Of a DNA stretch of 64,000 nucleotides, positions 7,835-17,237 are shown one piece after another. Numbering within the stretch: position 1 is the stretch's first letter; the number at the start of each line of letters is the position of its first letter. The notes beneath the pieces were generated by a model. The model ran no database searches. It was not told the DNA's origin and saw only the letters and a program-made list of their open reading frames with translations. The stretch covers positions 1 through 64,000 of the forward strand of contig NZ_JARZAJ010000014.1 in NCBI RefSeq assembly GCF_029892105.1, written 5' to 3'. Origin of the DNA: Kitasatospora sp. GP82. GTDB lineage: Bacteria > Actinomycetota > Actinomycetes > Streptomycetales > Streptomycetaceae. The position numbers and the translations under genes are program-made.

Positions 7835-9435
7835 ATGTCGTCCAGCGGGCTGGTCGCGGCCGGCTACAACACCGTCACCATCGACGACGGCTGGTCGACG
7901 ATGCACCGGACCGGCCAGTCCGCCAACCCGGTGAAGACCTCGTACGGCTCGCTTCAGCTCTACGACGCCGGAGGCAACCCGGTCAGTGGTACCGACGGCA
8001 CCGGCATCGACCCCACATCCGGTGACCTGATACCCGCCCCGGCAACTTCCCCTCGCAGACCGTCAATGGACAGACCGTCAACGGGATCCAGTACCTGGCC
8101 CGGTACGCCCACGGCAAGGGCATGAAGTTCGGCCTGTACGCCACCGACACGTACACCACCTGCCAGGGGCACCCGGGCAGCCTCGGCCACGAGGCCGCAG
8201 ACGCGAACGACTTCGTCGCCTGGGGTGTCGACTGCGTCAAGTACGACGACTGCCCCTACGGTCCGCAGATCATCGGCCCCGACGGGCACAACTACTACAC
8301 GCAGGGCGAGGGGGAGGAACTCACCGAGTCCGTCTACGCCCGGGTGCAGACCTTCCAGAAGGCGCTCGACGCGGCCTCTGCCGCCCAGGGGCGCCCGAAG
8401 GTCACCGTCGGCGTCTCCGCCCAGCCCGTGCACACGGGCGTGCCGTACCTGCTCGGTGCCGACGACCCGGCCCGCACCGACCCGGTGATCAAGGCGGCCG
8501 GGACGCCCGCCTTCCAGGCCCCCGGCTATGCGCCGACCGGCGTCTGGTGCGGCCAGGTCGCCAACCCGTGCCGGATGGGCGGTGATCGCGACAGCGAGCT
8601 GAGCGGCGTCCTCTACAACGGCCAGCTCCAGACCTCGCTGCGGTACCCGGCCAACGTCCGGCCCGGAAGCTGGAACGACATGGACATGATGTTCGCCGGC
8701 TGGCAGGACCCCTACGGCCTCTGGGGGACGACGGACACCTGCACCTGCCACAAGCCCTTCACCGACACCGAGTCGCGGACGGAGATGTCGATCCTGTCGA
8801 TGATGGCCGCCCCGCTGATCTCCGGAGCGGACTTCCGCAACGCGCCCGACTCCGTCCACGGCGACGGTTCCGTGACGTGGTCCACCGGTCTCCCCGTGTC
8901 CGGCCTGGCCGTGTACGAGAACCGTGACGTCGTCGCGGTCGATCAGGACAGCCTCGCCAAGCCGGCCACCCTGGTCGGCGGCGCGCCGGGCAGCAGCACC
9001 GCACCGGTCGTGCTGAAGCGCCAACTCGTCGGCGGCGACACCGTCGTGCTGCTGGTCAACCAGGACCCGGACAACGCCCGGACCGTCGGCACCAGCCTCG
9101 GCGCCCTCGGCCTGACCGGTCCCGGTTACTCCGCCAAGGAGCTCTGGACCGGCACGACCGGTCGGATCACCGGCGACATCAGCGCCTCCGTCGCGCCGCA
9201 CGGCGTCGCGATGTACCGGCTCACGCCCCTGCCGGCCACCGTGCCGGCGGCGATCGTCGGCGACGGCATGCACCACACCCTCGGCGCCGGCGGCACCGGG
9301 GGACAGGTCCTTGAGGTCTCCGGTACGTGCAGCTCCCCGTCGGCCTCCGTCGTGGACATCAACACCTCCGGCGCCTGGGCTCCCGCCCCCGGACGGAACG
9401 GGCGCGGGCCGAACCGGCTCCTCCGTCGGCCCGCG
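7835..9435 (+). pseudogene. Broken GH27 alpha-galactosidase
   Basis: Remnant of a secreted glycoside hydrolase family 27 enzyme. The first part (7835 to about 8030) reads 'SSGLVAAGYNTVTIDDGW', a core strand of the TIM barrel. Near 8030-8041 the reading frame shifts, and the rest continues in another frame as 'GNFPSQTVNGQTVNGIQYLARYAH' style sequence, then 'VDCVKYDDC' (catalytic Asp nucleophile) and 'GSWNDMDMMFAGW' (acid/base Asp). The signal peptide and roughly the first 30 residues of the domain are missing. The C-terminal domain after the beta-sandwich is cut off before the methyltransferase. The later frame stays open into the methyltransferase, which makes an artificial fusion. Family call is strong; it should be inactive. 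Confidence 0.85.
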
Positions 9436-9540
9436 CGAGCCTCGACCGGATCCGGACATGAGGTCCACAGGCCTTGCACCGGGTTCTCCTGCGAGTGTTT
9501 CATCGGATCCGAATGGTCGCTGTATTCAGCGGAGGTGTCG

Positions 9541-10392
9541 ATGAGTCAGGCCGATGACGGTCAGCAGCGTCCCGGGGGCGATCCGGGTGCCCCCGACACG
9601 TACAGCACCGGGGTGCTCAGCCATGAGCGGCCGACCGAGCTGAAGCGCCTGCGGGCGCTGGAACGCATGTCCGATGCCTGGACGCAGCGGGTCTTCGCGG
9701 AGCGGGGGCTGCGTGCCGACTGGCGATGCCTGGAGCTGGGAGCCGGCGCGGGAAGCATCGCCCGCTGGCTGTCCGCACAGTGCCCCGACGGCAAGGTCGT
9801 GGCGCTGGACATTGATACGCGCTTCCTGGATACGCGCGGCCCGGACGCCGGGCGGGCCCGGAACCTCGACGTCGTGCAGTGCGATCTGCGGGACGTCGCG
9901 TTCCCGCCCGCTTCCTTCGATCTCGTCCATGCCCGCGCGCTGATGATGCATCTGCCGCACCCTGAGGAGATCATCGCCAAGGTCGCGCGATGGCTGGCCC
10001 CGGGCGGCTGGCTGGTCCTGGAGGATCCCGTCAACTTCGCCACGGACTCCTCTCCGCACCCGGCCTGGCGGCGCATCATGCGCGCTCTGGAGGACACCCT
10101 GTCCGCCCAGGGAAGCGATCTGACCTGGGCTCGCCGCCGACAGCCGGCGATCCTGGCGGAGGCCGGACTGGTCGAACTCGGCCTCGCCGTGCAGCCGATG
10201 CTCGTCGGAGACGGCGGAGCCGTCGACGACTTCATGCGGCTCTTCTTCGAGCAAGCCGGCCCCGAACTGATCGAACGGAACAGGGTCACCTCGGAGCAAC
10301 TGGCAGAGGGCTTGGCACTGTTGGACGATCCTCGGTTCCTGGACATCGCCCACTGCTATCTCATCGCATGGGGGCGCCGGCCCTCCGCGTGA
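9541..10392 (+). CDS. Class I SAM-dependent methyltransferase
   Basis: A 283-residue methyltransferase with a Rossmann-type SAM site: motif I 'CLELGAGAGSIARWL', motif II acidic 'VVALDIDTRFLD', then 'VQCDLRDVAFPPASFDLVHARALMMHLPHPEEIIAKVARWLAPGGWLVLEDP', which is typical of the UbiE/Methyltransf_11/25 group. The C-terminal third is family-specific and probably sets substrate choice. The ATG at 9541 has a near-ideal GGAGGTG 3-9 nt upstream, so I do not accept the in-frame fusion with the GH27 remnant. No neighbouring biosynthetic partner is intact, so the substrate cannot be predicted. Confidence 0.85.
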   Translation: MSQADDGQQRPGGDPGAPDTYSTGVLSHERPTELKRLRALERMSDAWTQRVFAERGLRADWRCLELGAGAGSIARWLSAQCPDGKVVALDIDTRFLDTRGPDAGRARNLDVVQCDLRDVAFPPASFDLVHARALMMHLPHPEEIIAKVARWLAPGGWLVLEDPVNFATDSSPHPAWRRIMRALEDTLSAQGSDLTWARRRQPAILAEAGLVELGLAVQPMLVGDGGAVDDFMRLFFEQAGPELIERNRVTSEQLAEGLALLDDPRFLDIAHCYLIAWGRRPSA

Positions 10393-10569
10393 GTTCCATG
10401 CACCCTCGACCCGGCATCGGAGACCGACGGAACGACCGTTCTTCGAGGTGGTACCCCCCGGGCGCCCGGCGGGCCGAAGTCCCTGCGCAGGATGGCAGAC
10501 TGCCCGAGGATGGCCGGATGTTGCACTAAGTGATGCGCCGGAGGCGCAGTGTGTCGGTAGTCTCTGGGC

Positions 10570-11634
10570 ATGACGATCGCCACCGAACCCATCGGGAGCC
10601 TCCCCCGCACTCCGGAGCTGCTCGCCGCTCTCCAGGAACACGCCGCCGGACGTATCGACGATGCGGCGCTGGCGGACCGGCAGCAGGAGGCTGTCAAGGA
10701 CACCATCGCCCGTCTGGAGGATCTCGGCTCGCCGGTGGTCACCGACGGCGAGCAGGCCAAGACGAGCTTTGTGACCTACCCGCTGGAGGGGCTGACGAAC
10801 CTGGACCCGGCAGGGGTCGTCATCCCCTTCGCCGACGGCCACATCAGGCAGCTCCCGCGCCTGACCGCCGGTCCGTTCCGCTACGGCAGGAACGCCGACG
10901 CCTATCTGACGACCGCTCAGGCGCATGCGACCGTCCCCGTGAAGCAGGCGGTGATCGCGCCCTCCGCCCTCAGTCTGGTCTATCCGGCCGAGGGCATCGA
11001 CGGCTACTCCCGTGATCGGTTCCTCGCCGACCTCCTGGACGAGGCGGAGACGGATATCCGCCGCTGCCTGCGGGCCGGGGCCCACCAGGTGCAGATCGAC
11101 TTCACCGAGGGCCGCCTGGCGCTCAAGCTCGACCCCTCGGGTGGACTGCTGGACTCCTTCGTCCGTCTCAACAACGAACTGCTGGGCCGTTTCTCCGAGG
11201 CCGAACGCTCCCGCATCGGCGTGCACACCTGCCCCGGCGGCGACCGGGACTCGACCCACAGCGCCGATGTCGACTACGCCCTGCTGCTGCCGCGGCTGTT
11301 CGCCCTGCGAGCCGGTGCCTTCTACCTGGAACTCGCCGCGGAGCCCGACCCGCGCCGGGTGCTGGACTTGGTCGCCAAACACGCGGATGAGGAGAGCAGG
11401 ATCTACGTCGGCGTCACCGACCCGATCGACCCCCGGATCGAGAGCGCCCAACAGGTCAGGGACCGGGTGCTGCTCGCCGCGCAGTACATCGACCCCGAGC
11501 GGCTCGGTACCTGTGACGACTGCGGATTCGCGCCGTTCGCCGACGATGGTTCCACCTCCCGCGAGACCGCCTTCGCCAAGATCGCGGCACGTATCGAGGG
11601 CACGGCTCTCGCGGCAGCCGAGCTCGGACGCTAG
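10570..11634 (+). CDS. MetE-like cobalamin-independent methyltransferase, core domain only
   Basis: A 354-residue protein matching the C-terminal catalytic half of cobalamin-independent methionine synthase (MetE/UROD-like TIM barrel): 'PIGSLPRT' start, 'VVTDGEQ', zinc-ligand-like 'GVHTCPGGD', 'AFYLELAAEP', and the late Cys in 'GTCDDCGFAPFADD'. The N-terminal folate-binding half of full MetE (about 750 residues) is absent, as in MetE-like core proteins that use other methyl donors or thiol acceptors. It is monocistronic and ends in a strong terminator. It probably transfers a methyl group to a thiol; the donor and acceptor are not evident. Confidence 0.8.
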   Translation: MTIATEPIGSLPRTPELLAALQEHAAGRIDDAALADRQQEAVKDTIARLEDLGSPVVTDGEQAKTSFVTYPLEGLTNLDPAGVVIPFADGHIRQLPRLTAGPFRYGRNADAYLTTAQAHATVPVKQAVIAPSALSLVYPAEGIDGYSRDRFLADLLDEAETDIRRCLRAGAHQVQIDFTEGRLALKLDPSGGLLDSFVRLNNELLGRFSEAERSRIGVHTCPGGDRDSTHSADVDYALLLPRLFALRAGAFYLELAAEPDPRRVLDLVAKHADEESRIYVGVTDPIDPRIESAQQVRDRVLLAAQYIDPERLGTCDDCGFAPFADDGSTSRETAFAKIAARIEGTALAAAELGR

Positions 11635-11674
11635 GACGGACCGAAGCGCCTCACCGTGGCACTTCGGTCCGTCC
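11634..11674. terminator. Terminator hairpin, 13-bp stem
   Basis: A perfect stem (11634-11646 with 11662-11674) begins at the stop codon of the MetE-like gene. It serves plus-strand transcription. Confidence 0.85.
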
Positions 11675-11683
11675 TGCCCGCAG

Positions 11684-11717
11684 GCACACGGTGCCGCTGA
11701 TCTGCGGCACCGTGTGC
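11684..11717. terminator. Second terminator hairpin, 14-bp stem
   Basis: A perfect 14-bp stem (11684-11697 with 11704-11717) lies 9 bp before the end of the convergent acid phosphatase gene. With the neighbouring hairpin it insulates the two convergent genes. Confidence 0.85.
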
Positions 11718-11725
11718 TCAGCGTG

Positions 11726-12514
11726 TCAGGGCAGGTAGTACATCGGGTTCGGGATCTTGAAGGTCCTCTCGGCGTGACCGCCCGACAGGTCGCTGTACTG
11801 GTCGCCGAAGTTGGCGACGATCTGGTAGCCCAGGCTCTCGATGTGGGCCCTGGTACCGGACTTGTACTGGATGACCGTACAGGTCGCGCCACAGGGCAGG
11901 TACGGCGGGGGAGTCGCCGTGTTCTTCAGGAACATGTGGGAGGGGTCCTCCGTGGCCGGGAATCCGACCGCGGCGAGGTTGGCCGTGGTGGCCGCACGCT
12001 GCGTCTCGGGACGGCCGGTCACGTAGAAGACCTCGTAACCCTGCTGCTTCGCCCAGCTCGCCAGCGTGTTCATCCCGAACACGGCCGGCATGGTCTTGGT
12101 GGCGATGTACTTCGCGTTGCCGGCCGGGTTGTAGACGAACGTCGTCTCCAGCTCGTAGTTGTACGTCGAGAGCGAGGTGTCGTCCACGTCGAGGACGATC
12201 GCCTTCTTGCCGCTGCGGTCGTGCCGTATCTTGCTCTCCAGGTACTTGTGTGCCTGGTTCTCGATCGACCTGACCTGCGCGGCGTAGTTGCTGTCCGGCG
12301 ATGCCCAGTGCTCACCGTTGGCGTCCACCGTGTCGCCGTAGTAGGCCTTGATCTTGCTGACCTCGTCGGTCATGTTGGTGATCTGCCGGTCGGTCCGCGG
12401 CGCCGACGAGTCGGCGACCGCGAAGCCGCCGCCGGCCACCGCGCCGCCCACGACCACACCGATGGCGAGGGTGGAGAGCGTCTTGGAGCGGTTTTTGAGG
12501 GTCTTTCCGAGCAT
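11726..12514 (-). CDS. Exported HAD-family (class B/IIIB) acid phosphatase
   Basis: A 262-residue protein with one N-terminal membrane or signal segment (about 17-34, 'TLAIGVVVGGAVAGGGFAVA') and an HAD domain of the plant/bacterial acid phosphatase type. Motif I is 'VLDVDDTSLSTYNYE' (nucleophile Asp and acid/base Asp). Motif II lies in 'VFYVTGRPE', the Lys of motif III is near 'YKSGTR', and motif IV is 'NFGDQYSDLSGG'. It should release phosphate from nucleotides or other monoesters outside the membrane. The ATG is preceded by AAGGAG. It is monocistronic and convergent with the MetE-like gene. Confidence 0.9.
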   Translation of the reverse strand: MLGKTLKNRSKTLSTLAIGVVVGGAVAGGGFAVADSSAPRTDRQITNMTDEVSKIKAYYGDTVDANGEHWASPDSNYAAQVRSIENQAHKYLESKIRHDRSGKKAIVLDVDDTSLSTYNYELETTFVYNPAGNAKYIATKTMPAVFGMNTLASWAKQQGYEVFYVTGRPETQRAATTANLAAVGFPATEDPSHMFLKNTATPPPYLPCGATCTVIQYKSGTRAHIESLGYQIVANFGDQYSDLSGGHAERTFKIPNPMYYLP

Positions 12515-12972
12515 GAGGATCTGCTCCTTCTACCGCAGGGCGGAGGAGTGTGCTTCACCCGTAGCCGGTCTGGTGGCTACGGCGCCCCAGACCGTACGGG
12601 CGAGTAACACGGCTGGTCAAGGGGACTCTATGCGCGTCGTCTACGCGCGGTGCGCAGGGTATCGGAAATTTCCGGCAGTATGCCTCATTCCGCAGCCATC
12701 TCCGGCTCCGCCCGCACAGCCTGACGGACCATCAACTCACGCCGCGGGCGCCCACAGCGGCTGTGCGGGAGCAGTGAGCAGTGAGCGGCGAACAGGGCCC
12801 CGCGTCCTGGATCGCCTCACGGGCAAGGTCGATCAGAAGCCGGTGCTGAGGATCCGCCGGTACTGGTTCGCATCCCGCGCCCCCGGAAACCGGCAGGCCG
12901 TCCCCACGATCGTGACGTCAGCACGCCGCGCTCCTGCTGAACCCGTCATGGAATCCTTGGCCGCCGCAGATG
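12515..12972. other. Intergenic region, no gene seen
   Basis: About 460 bp between the acid phosphatase start and the epimerase stop. It should carry the phosphatase promoter near 12560-12660, where the base composition dips. The remainder (12670-12972) shows only a short GAGCAGT direct repeat near 12770 and no coding-like frame. Confidence 0.5.
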
Positions 12973-13914
12973 TCATCCCGTGAGGGCCAGCCGCTCACGC
13001 CACCAGTCCACCGTCGCCTTGACCTGCTCATCGACGGGGGTGGCTCGTACCGCGAATTCAGCCTCGTAAGCGCTTGAATCGGCTACGAACGGACGGTCGA
13101 ACTGGTAACGGATCTCCTTCAGTTCGCGGATCAGCGGGGAGAAGACCGACGCGACACCCAGCACGACCGGTGAGAGCCTGCGCACCGCGACCGGCCCCGT
13201 TTCCGACTGAGCGGCAAGGCGGTCGACCATCTCCCGGGTGGACAGCGCGGGCTCCGTCGGGACGTGCCAGGCCCGTCCCCAGGCTCGTTCCTCGCCCGCG
13301 ACCTCGACCAGAGCCCTGGCCACATCAGGGAGATAGCTCCAGCTGTGCGGGGCGTCCGGATCCCCGAGTGTGGAGACCGGCTTGCCGCGCAGCACTCGTG
13401 GCACGACCCGCGCGGCCAGGTGCCCGCCATCGGTCACGCCGGGCCCGAAGAAGTCCGAGGCCCGCACCTCGGCCGCCTTGATACGACCCTGCTCGTGCAG
13501 TTTCTGCGCCTGCTCCCAGACGGCGGAGCGCACCCTGCCCTTGGGGCCGGTCGCCGCGAGCGGCAGCTTCTCGGTCATGGGACCGTCCACCGGACCGTAG
13601 CCGTAGAGGTTGCCCAGCATGACCAGGACGGCCCCGGTCGCCTCGGCCGCCGCGCAGACCGACGAGGCCAGCGGCGGCCATTCACTCGCCCAGCGATGGT
13701 AGGGCGGTGCGGCGCAGCTGTAGATCGCGGCCGCGCCCTGCGACGCCTCGATCAGTCGCTTGCTGTCTGTCGCGTCCAACGCGACGTGCTCGATGCCGGG
13801 CTCCGGGCTTCGGCCCGACTTGGTGACGACCCGTACCGAGTGACCCTGCTCGGCCAGCAGCCGAGCAGTGGCCGCCCCGGCGGGCCCGAATCCTATGACG
13901 ACATGAAGGTTCAC
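12973..13914 (-). CDS. NAD(P)-dependent epimerase/dehydratase family protein
   Basis: A 313-residue extended/atypical SDR. The nucleotide-binding turn near the start is 'VIGFGPAGAATARLL', a relaxed version of GxxGxxG. It is followed by 'VALDATDSKRL', 'AIYSCAAPPYHRW', 'LVMLGNLYGYG' (Tyr in the position of the YxxxK site), 'EVRASDFFGPGV', and a Rossmann-linked C-terminal cap. Such proteins act on nucleotide sugars or flavonoid-like substrates, or simply bind NAD(P). It is a lone gene on the minus strand; its upstream flank is the MarR stub. Confidence 0.8.
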   Translation of the reverse strand: MNLHVVIGFGPAGAATARLLAEQGHSVRVVTKSGRSPEPGIEHVALDATDSKRLIEASQGAAAIYSCAAPPYHRWASEWPPLASSVCAAAEATGAVLVMLGNLYGYGPVDGPMTEKLPLAATGPKGRVRSAVWEQAQKLHEQGRIKAAEVRASDFFGPGVTDGGHLAARVVPRVLRGKPVSTLGDPDAPHSWSYLPDVARALVEVAGEERAWGRAWHVPTEPALSTREMVDRLAAQSETGPVAVRRLSPVVLGVASVFSPLIRELKEIRYQFDRPFVADSSAYEAEFAVRATPVDEQVKATVDWWRERLALTG

Positions 13915-14073
13915 GCACGCACACTAGCGCGCGAGTGTGTGCTGCTCTTATGTCAGGTGTGCGCACCCCGGAGGCCGGCGACCGCCGGGCCTGACTGATC
14001 ATCGCCGCCCACGCCCAGCCCCGCCTCGCCCGCCCGCCGAAGACCTCAGACGCCCCTGGGAACGGCCGCTGCC

Positions 14074-14257
14074 TCAGCGGCAGGCTTCGGAGACACCTTC
14101 GAGCCAGTCACGGATCGCGCCTCGCTGCTCCGGTGTGAACGCAGCTTCCAGTTCGGCTTCACGGCGGTCGACGGCGATGCGAGCCGCTGCCAAGCGCGCC
14201 CGCCCGGACTCGGTGACATAGATCTGGTGAGTGCGCCGATCGGACGGATTCGGGCGC
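14074..14257 (-). pseudogene. MarR-family regulator, C-terminal stub
   Basis: The minus strand encodes about 60 residues ending at 14074 that read 'RPNPSDRRTHQIYVTESGR' and continue through a typical MarR C-terminal helix ('REAELEAAFTPEQRGAIRDW'). The wing motif DRR...VxLT/TESGR is diagnostic of MarR winged helices. Everything upstream of the wing, including the recognition helix and start codon, is missing. The stub joins directly to the MFS stub on the opposite strand. Confidence 0.7.
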
Positions 14258-14376
14258 CGTTCATGCTGATCGCACTCTCCGGAGCAGCCCTGCTGGTGAC
14301 CGCCTTGCGTCCTACGCGAAAGCCCACGGATCCGGTACCGGAGCCGGCTGACATCCCGGAGTCAGCCGCTCGGTGA
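14258..14376 (+). pseudogene. MFS transporter, last-helix stub
   Basis: The plus strand reads 'RAPFMLIALSGAALLVTALRP' followed by a charged, Pro-rich tail and a stop at 14374-14376. This is what the last transmembrane helix and cytosolic tail of a major facilitator transporter look like. No start codon or earlier helix is present. With the adjacent MarR stub it marks a deletion through a divergent regulator/transporter pair. Confidence 0.55.
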
Positions 14377-14659
14377 CCAAGCCCCCCACCCGATCGAGGA
14401 GTCCGTTGGCAGGTGGGCGGTCCGAGGTGTGATTACAAATGGGAGAAGTACTCCTGCACTGCAACGATGGGGCTTGTCGAGAGTCCTGTCGGCTGCGCGG
14501 AAAGAAGCACTTCTCAGGTCGGCACCCTCGCGGCGAACGGGAAGCGGGCCCTGGCCGCGGGCTCCGCACCGCCCGTGCCGAAGTGCGCGAGTACGTATGG
14601 AAGTTGGCTCCATGGTCGCCGTCCCGGGCTCTGGACGCAGGTCCGCGAGCGGTGGTGCT

Positions 14660-17011
14660 TCAGTTCCCGGGCAGCCTTGCCGGGGCGGTGCCGAAGGACG
14701 GCGGCGCGTCCTGGGGTGTGCTGCCCCACGCCGGATTCGGGTCGGCGCTCAGGGCGTACTCCAGCCTGCCGCCGCGCAGGACGAACTCCTCACCCACCCA
14801 AGGGCGTTGCGAGCTGTGGCCGTCGGTCTTCAGTGCCTGGACGTACGGGGTGGCGGCAGAGGCGTTCGGTGCGCTGATGTCGAGGGTGGCGCCGTTGCCC
14901 CGGTGGATGGTGATGGCGGGGAAGAGGGGGCTGGCGAGGACGAGTTCGGCGCGGCCCGGTGCCTGGGGGTACATTCCGAGGGCTGCCCACACCGCCCAGG
15001 AGGACATCTCCCCGAGGTCGTCGTTGCCGACCTCGCCGTCGGGTGCATCGGAGAACAGTGTGGTCAACGCGCGGCGTACGACTCCCTGGGTCCGGTCGGG
15101 GCGGCCCGCGTAGTCGTACGCCCACGGGGTGTTGAAGGAGGGCTCGTTGCCCAGGAAGGCGTACGGGGAGGAAGGCCCGTCGTTGAGTTCGGTGAAGAAG
15201 CGGTCCAGTCGGGACACCACGGCGTCGTTGCCGCCCATCGCGTCGAACAGAGCGCGGTGGTTGTAGGGGACCATCCAGGTGTACTGCGCGGCGCTGCCCT
15301 CGACGAACCCGTTCTGCTGGCTGGGGCTGAACGCGGGCCAGCTGCCGTCCGCATTGCGTGGCTGGAGGTAGTGGCTGTCGCTGTTGAAGAGGTTGCGCCA
15401 GTTGTCCGAGCGCCCGAGGAAGGCATGGTGGGTGGCGCTGTCGCCGAGCCGGTGGGCGAGTTGGGCGAGGGCGAAGTCGGCGGTGGTGTACTCGAGTGTG
15501 GTGGCCACCGAATCCGGCGCCCGGTAGGTGTCCGCCGGCAGATAGCCCTGCCGGTCGTACAACGCGTGGCCGGGGCGTTCGCGGTCGTCCCTGCTGCCGT
15601 TCACGGCGAGCCCGAGCAGGCCCTGGGCGTCGAAGTCGGTGCCGCCGAACGCGTGGATGCCGGCGGCGATGACCGGCAGCGGGTCGCCGACCATGACGCC
15701 GGTGCCGCCGTCGGCCAGCGTCCAGCGGTCGAGGTAACCGCTTTGGGTGCCCTGGGCCACGATCGACTGAGCGACGTCCGAGGCCTCCTGCGGGGCCAGC
15801 AGGGCGAGCAGTTGTGCCTGCGAGCGGTAGACGTCCCAGCCCGAGAAGTCCGCGTACTGGACGTGCCCGGGGCGGACCCTGTGCATCAGGCCGTCGAATC
15901 CCGGGTAGCGGCCGTCGACGTCGCTCAGGACGCTCGGGTGCAGCAGGGAGTGGTAGAGCGCGGTGTAGAAGGTGCGGGTGTCCCCGGTGCTGCCGCCGCC
16001 GACGGCGATCCGGCCGAGCAGGCCGTTCCATGCCGTGCGGGCCGCGTCCCTGATCTCGTCGAAGCCGGCCCCGCCCTGCTCGGCGCGCAGGTTGGCCCGG
16101 GCGCCCTCGGCGCTGACGAAGGAGATGCCGACCCGGGCCGTGACGGTGCGGCCGGCCGACGTGTCGAAGGAGACCAGGGCCAGTGCGTCGGAGGCGGGCG
16201 TCGCGTCGTCCGAGCTCTCCCCGGCCGCGTACTTGCGCGTGGTGTCGAGTCTGCCCGCGGTGACGATGCCCGAGGTGGCGAACGGCCGGTCGAAGACGGC
16301 GGTGAAGTAGATCCGGTAGTGGTTGTCGGCACCGCAGAAGCCGCCGCTCTCGGTGTAGCCGGAGAGGGAGTCGGTGCCGATGGACACCGAGCCGCTCGCC
16401 TTGTTGAACGCCCTGCCCGCATCGACGGCCAGGGATGCGCGCCGGCCGGCCGGGTAGGTGAAGCGCGCGATACCCGAGCGCTGGGTGGCCGCCAGTTCGG
16501 TCTTCAGTCCGTTGCCGAAGGTCACGGTGTACGACCCCGGTGCCGCCGACTCGTCTGCGTGCGAGAAGTCGTAGTGGTCCACCGGATCGCTGCCCGCGAT
16601 CGGCAGGAAGGGAACGTTTCCGTAGTCCCCGCAGCCCGCCCCCGAGAGGTGGGTGAGGCTGAAGCCCCTGATGCGGTGGTCGTCGTAGAAGTAGCCGCCG
16701 GGCTGGTAGGTGACGGTGTCGGGGCTCCACTGGAGCATGCCCAGGGGAGCCGCAGCCCCCGGGAAGGTGTTGCCCGCGCCGCCGCCGGTTCCGAAGTCGG
16801 GGCCGCCGGGTCTCGTGCCGACGAACGGATTGACGTACTGCGCCGGATCGCTGACGGTGGTTCGGCCGCTGCTCGGCAGCGGAGCCGCGGCCTCGGCCGG
16901 CGCGGCCGGCGCAGCCGTCACGCCTGCCAGCAGCGCCGCGCAGCTCACAAGCGCCAGGACGCCGGATCTCCGGAGCGAGCGGATGGACCACACGGTCCGC
17001 GAAACACCCAT
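14660..17011 (-). CDS. Secreted GH92 alpha-1,2-mannosidase-like glycosidase
   Basis: A 783-residue exported protein. Residues 1-42 are a signal peptide (basic 'MGVSRTVWSIRSLRRS', hydrophobic core, Ala-rich cleavage zone). The rest is a GH92 (glyco_hydro_92) enzyme: N-terminal beta-sandwich with 'NPFVGTRPGG' and 'GFSLTHLSGAGC', then the catalytic (alpha/alpha)6 barrel with 'GYLPADTYRAPDSVATTLEYT', 'VPYNHRALFDAMGG' and 'GNDDLGEMSSWAVWAALGMYP' (acidic catalytic residues). These calcium-dependent exo-mannosidases trim alpha-mannosides from glycans. The ATG at 17011 has AGGAGG upstream; an upstream extension to 17173 would bury the signal peptide. It is monocistronic. Confidence 0.9.
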   Translation of the reverse strand: MGVSRTVWSIRSLRRSGVLALVSCAALLAGVTAAPAAPAEAAAPLPSSGRTTVSDPAQYVNPFVGTRPGGPDFGTGGGAGNTFPGAAAPLGMLQWSPDTVTYQPGGYFYDDHRIRGFSLTHLSGAGCGDYGNVPFLPIAGSDPVDHYDFSHADESAAPGSYTVTFGNGLKTELAATQRSGIARFTYPAGRRASLAVDAGRAFNKASGSVSIGTDSLSGYTESGGFCGADNHYRIYFTAVFDRPFATSGIVTAGRLDTTRKYAAGESSDDATPASDALALVSFDTSAGRTVTARVGISFVSAEGARANLRAEQGGAGFDEIRDAARTAWNGLLGRIAVGGGSTGDTRTFYTALYHSLLHPSVLSDVDGRYPGFDGLMHRVRPGHVQYADFSGWDVYRSQAQLLALLAPQEASDVAQSIVAQGTQSGYLDRWTLADGGTGVMVGDPLPVIAAGIHAFGGTDFDAQGLLGLAVNGSRDDRERPGHALYDRQGYLPADTYRAPDSVATTLEYTTADFALAQLAHRLGDSATHHAFLGRSDNWRNLFNSDSHYLQPRNADGSWPAFSPSQQNGFVEGSAAQYTWMVPYNHRALFDAMGGNDAVVSRLDRFFTELNDGPSSPYAFLGNEPSFNTPWAYDYAGRPDRTQGVVRRALTTLFSDAPDGEVGNDDLGEMSSWAVWAALGMYPQAPGRAELVLASPLFPAITIHRGNGATLDISAPNASAATPYVQALKTDGHSSQRPWVGEEFVLRGGRLEYALSADPNPAWGSTPQDAPPSFGTAPARLPGN

Positions 17012-17237
17012 GCTGCCTCCTGCCGTCGGCCAGCGGTCGCCCTGGCGTGGTGGACGCATTGTGGGTCCGGGATCCGCAACGCCTGGACGGCGACAGGCCA
17101 CAGGTACCCCGACCGGCCCAACCGGGGCCGGGCGGACGGGGTACGTCAAGCGGCCCGGCGAAGAGCGCGGCAAACCGGCGGAGACAGCCGGTACGGCATG
17201 GGTGACGGTCCGTCAGTCCGAAGGTCGCCCCGCCGCA

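Noticed and set aside
8122-10392. One 756-codon frame joining GH27 and a methyltransferase
   Set aside because: The methyltransferase has its own GGAGGTG site and ATG at 9541, and the GH27 part is a broken remnant. The open frame between is chance.
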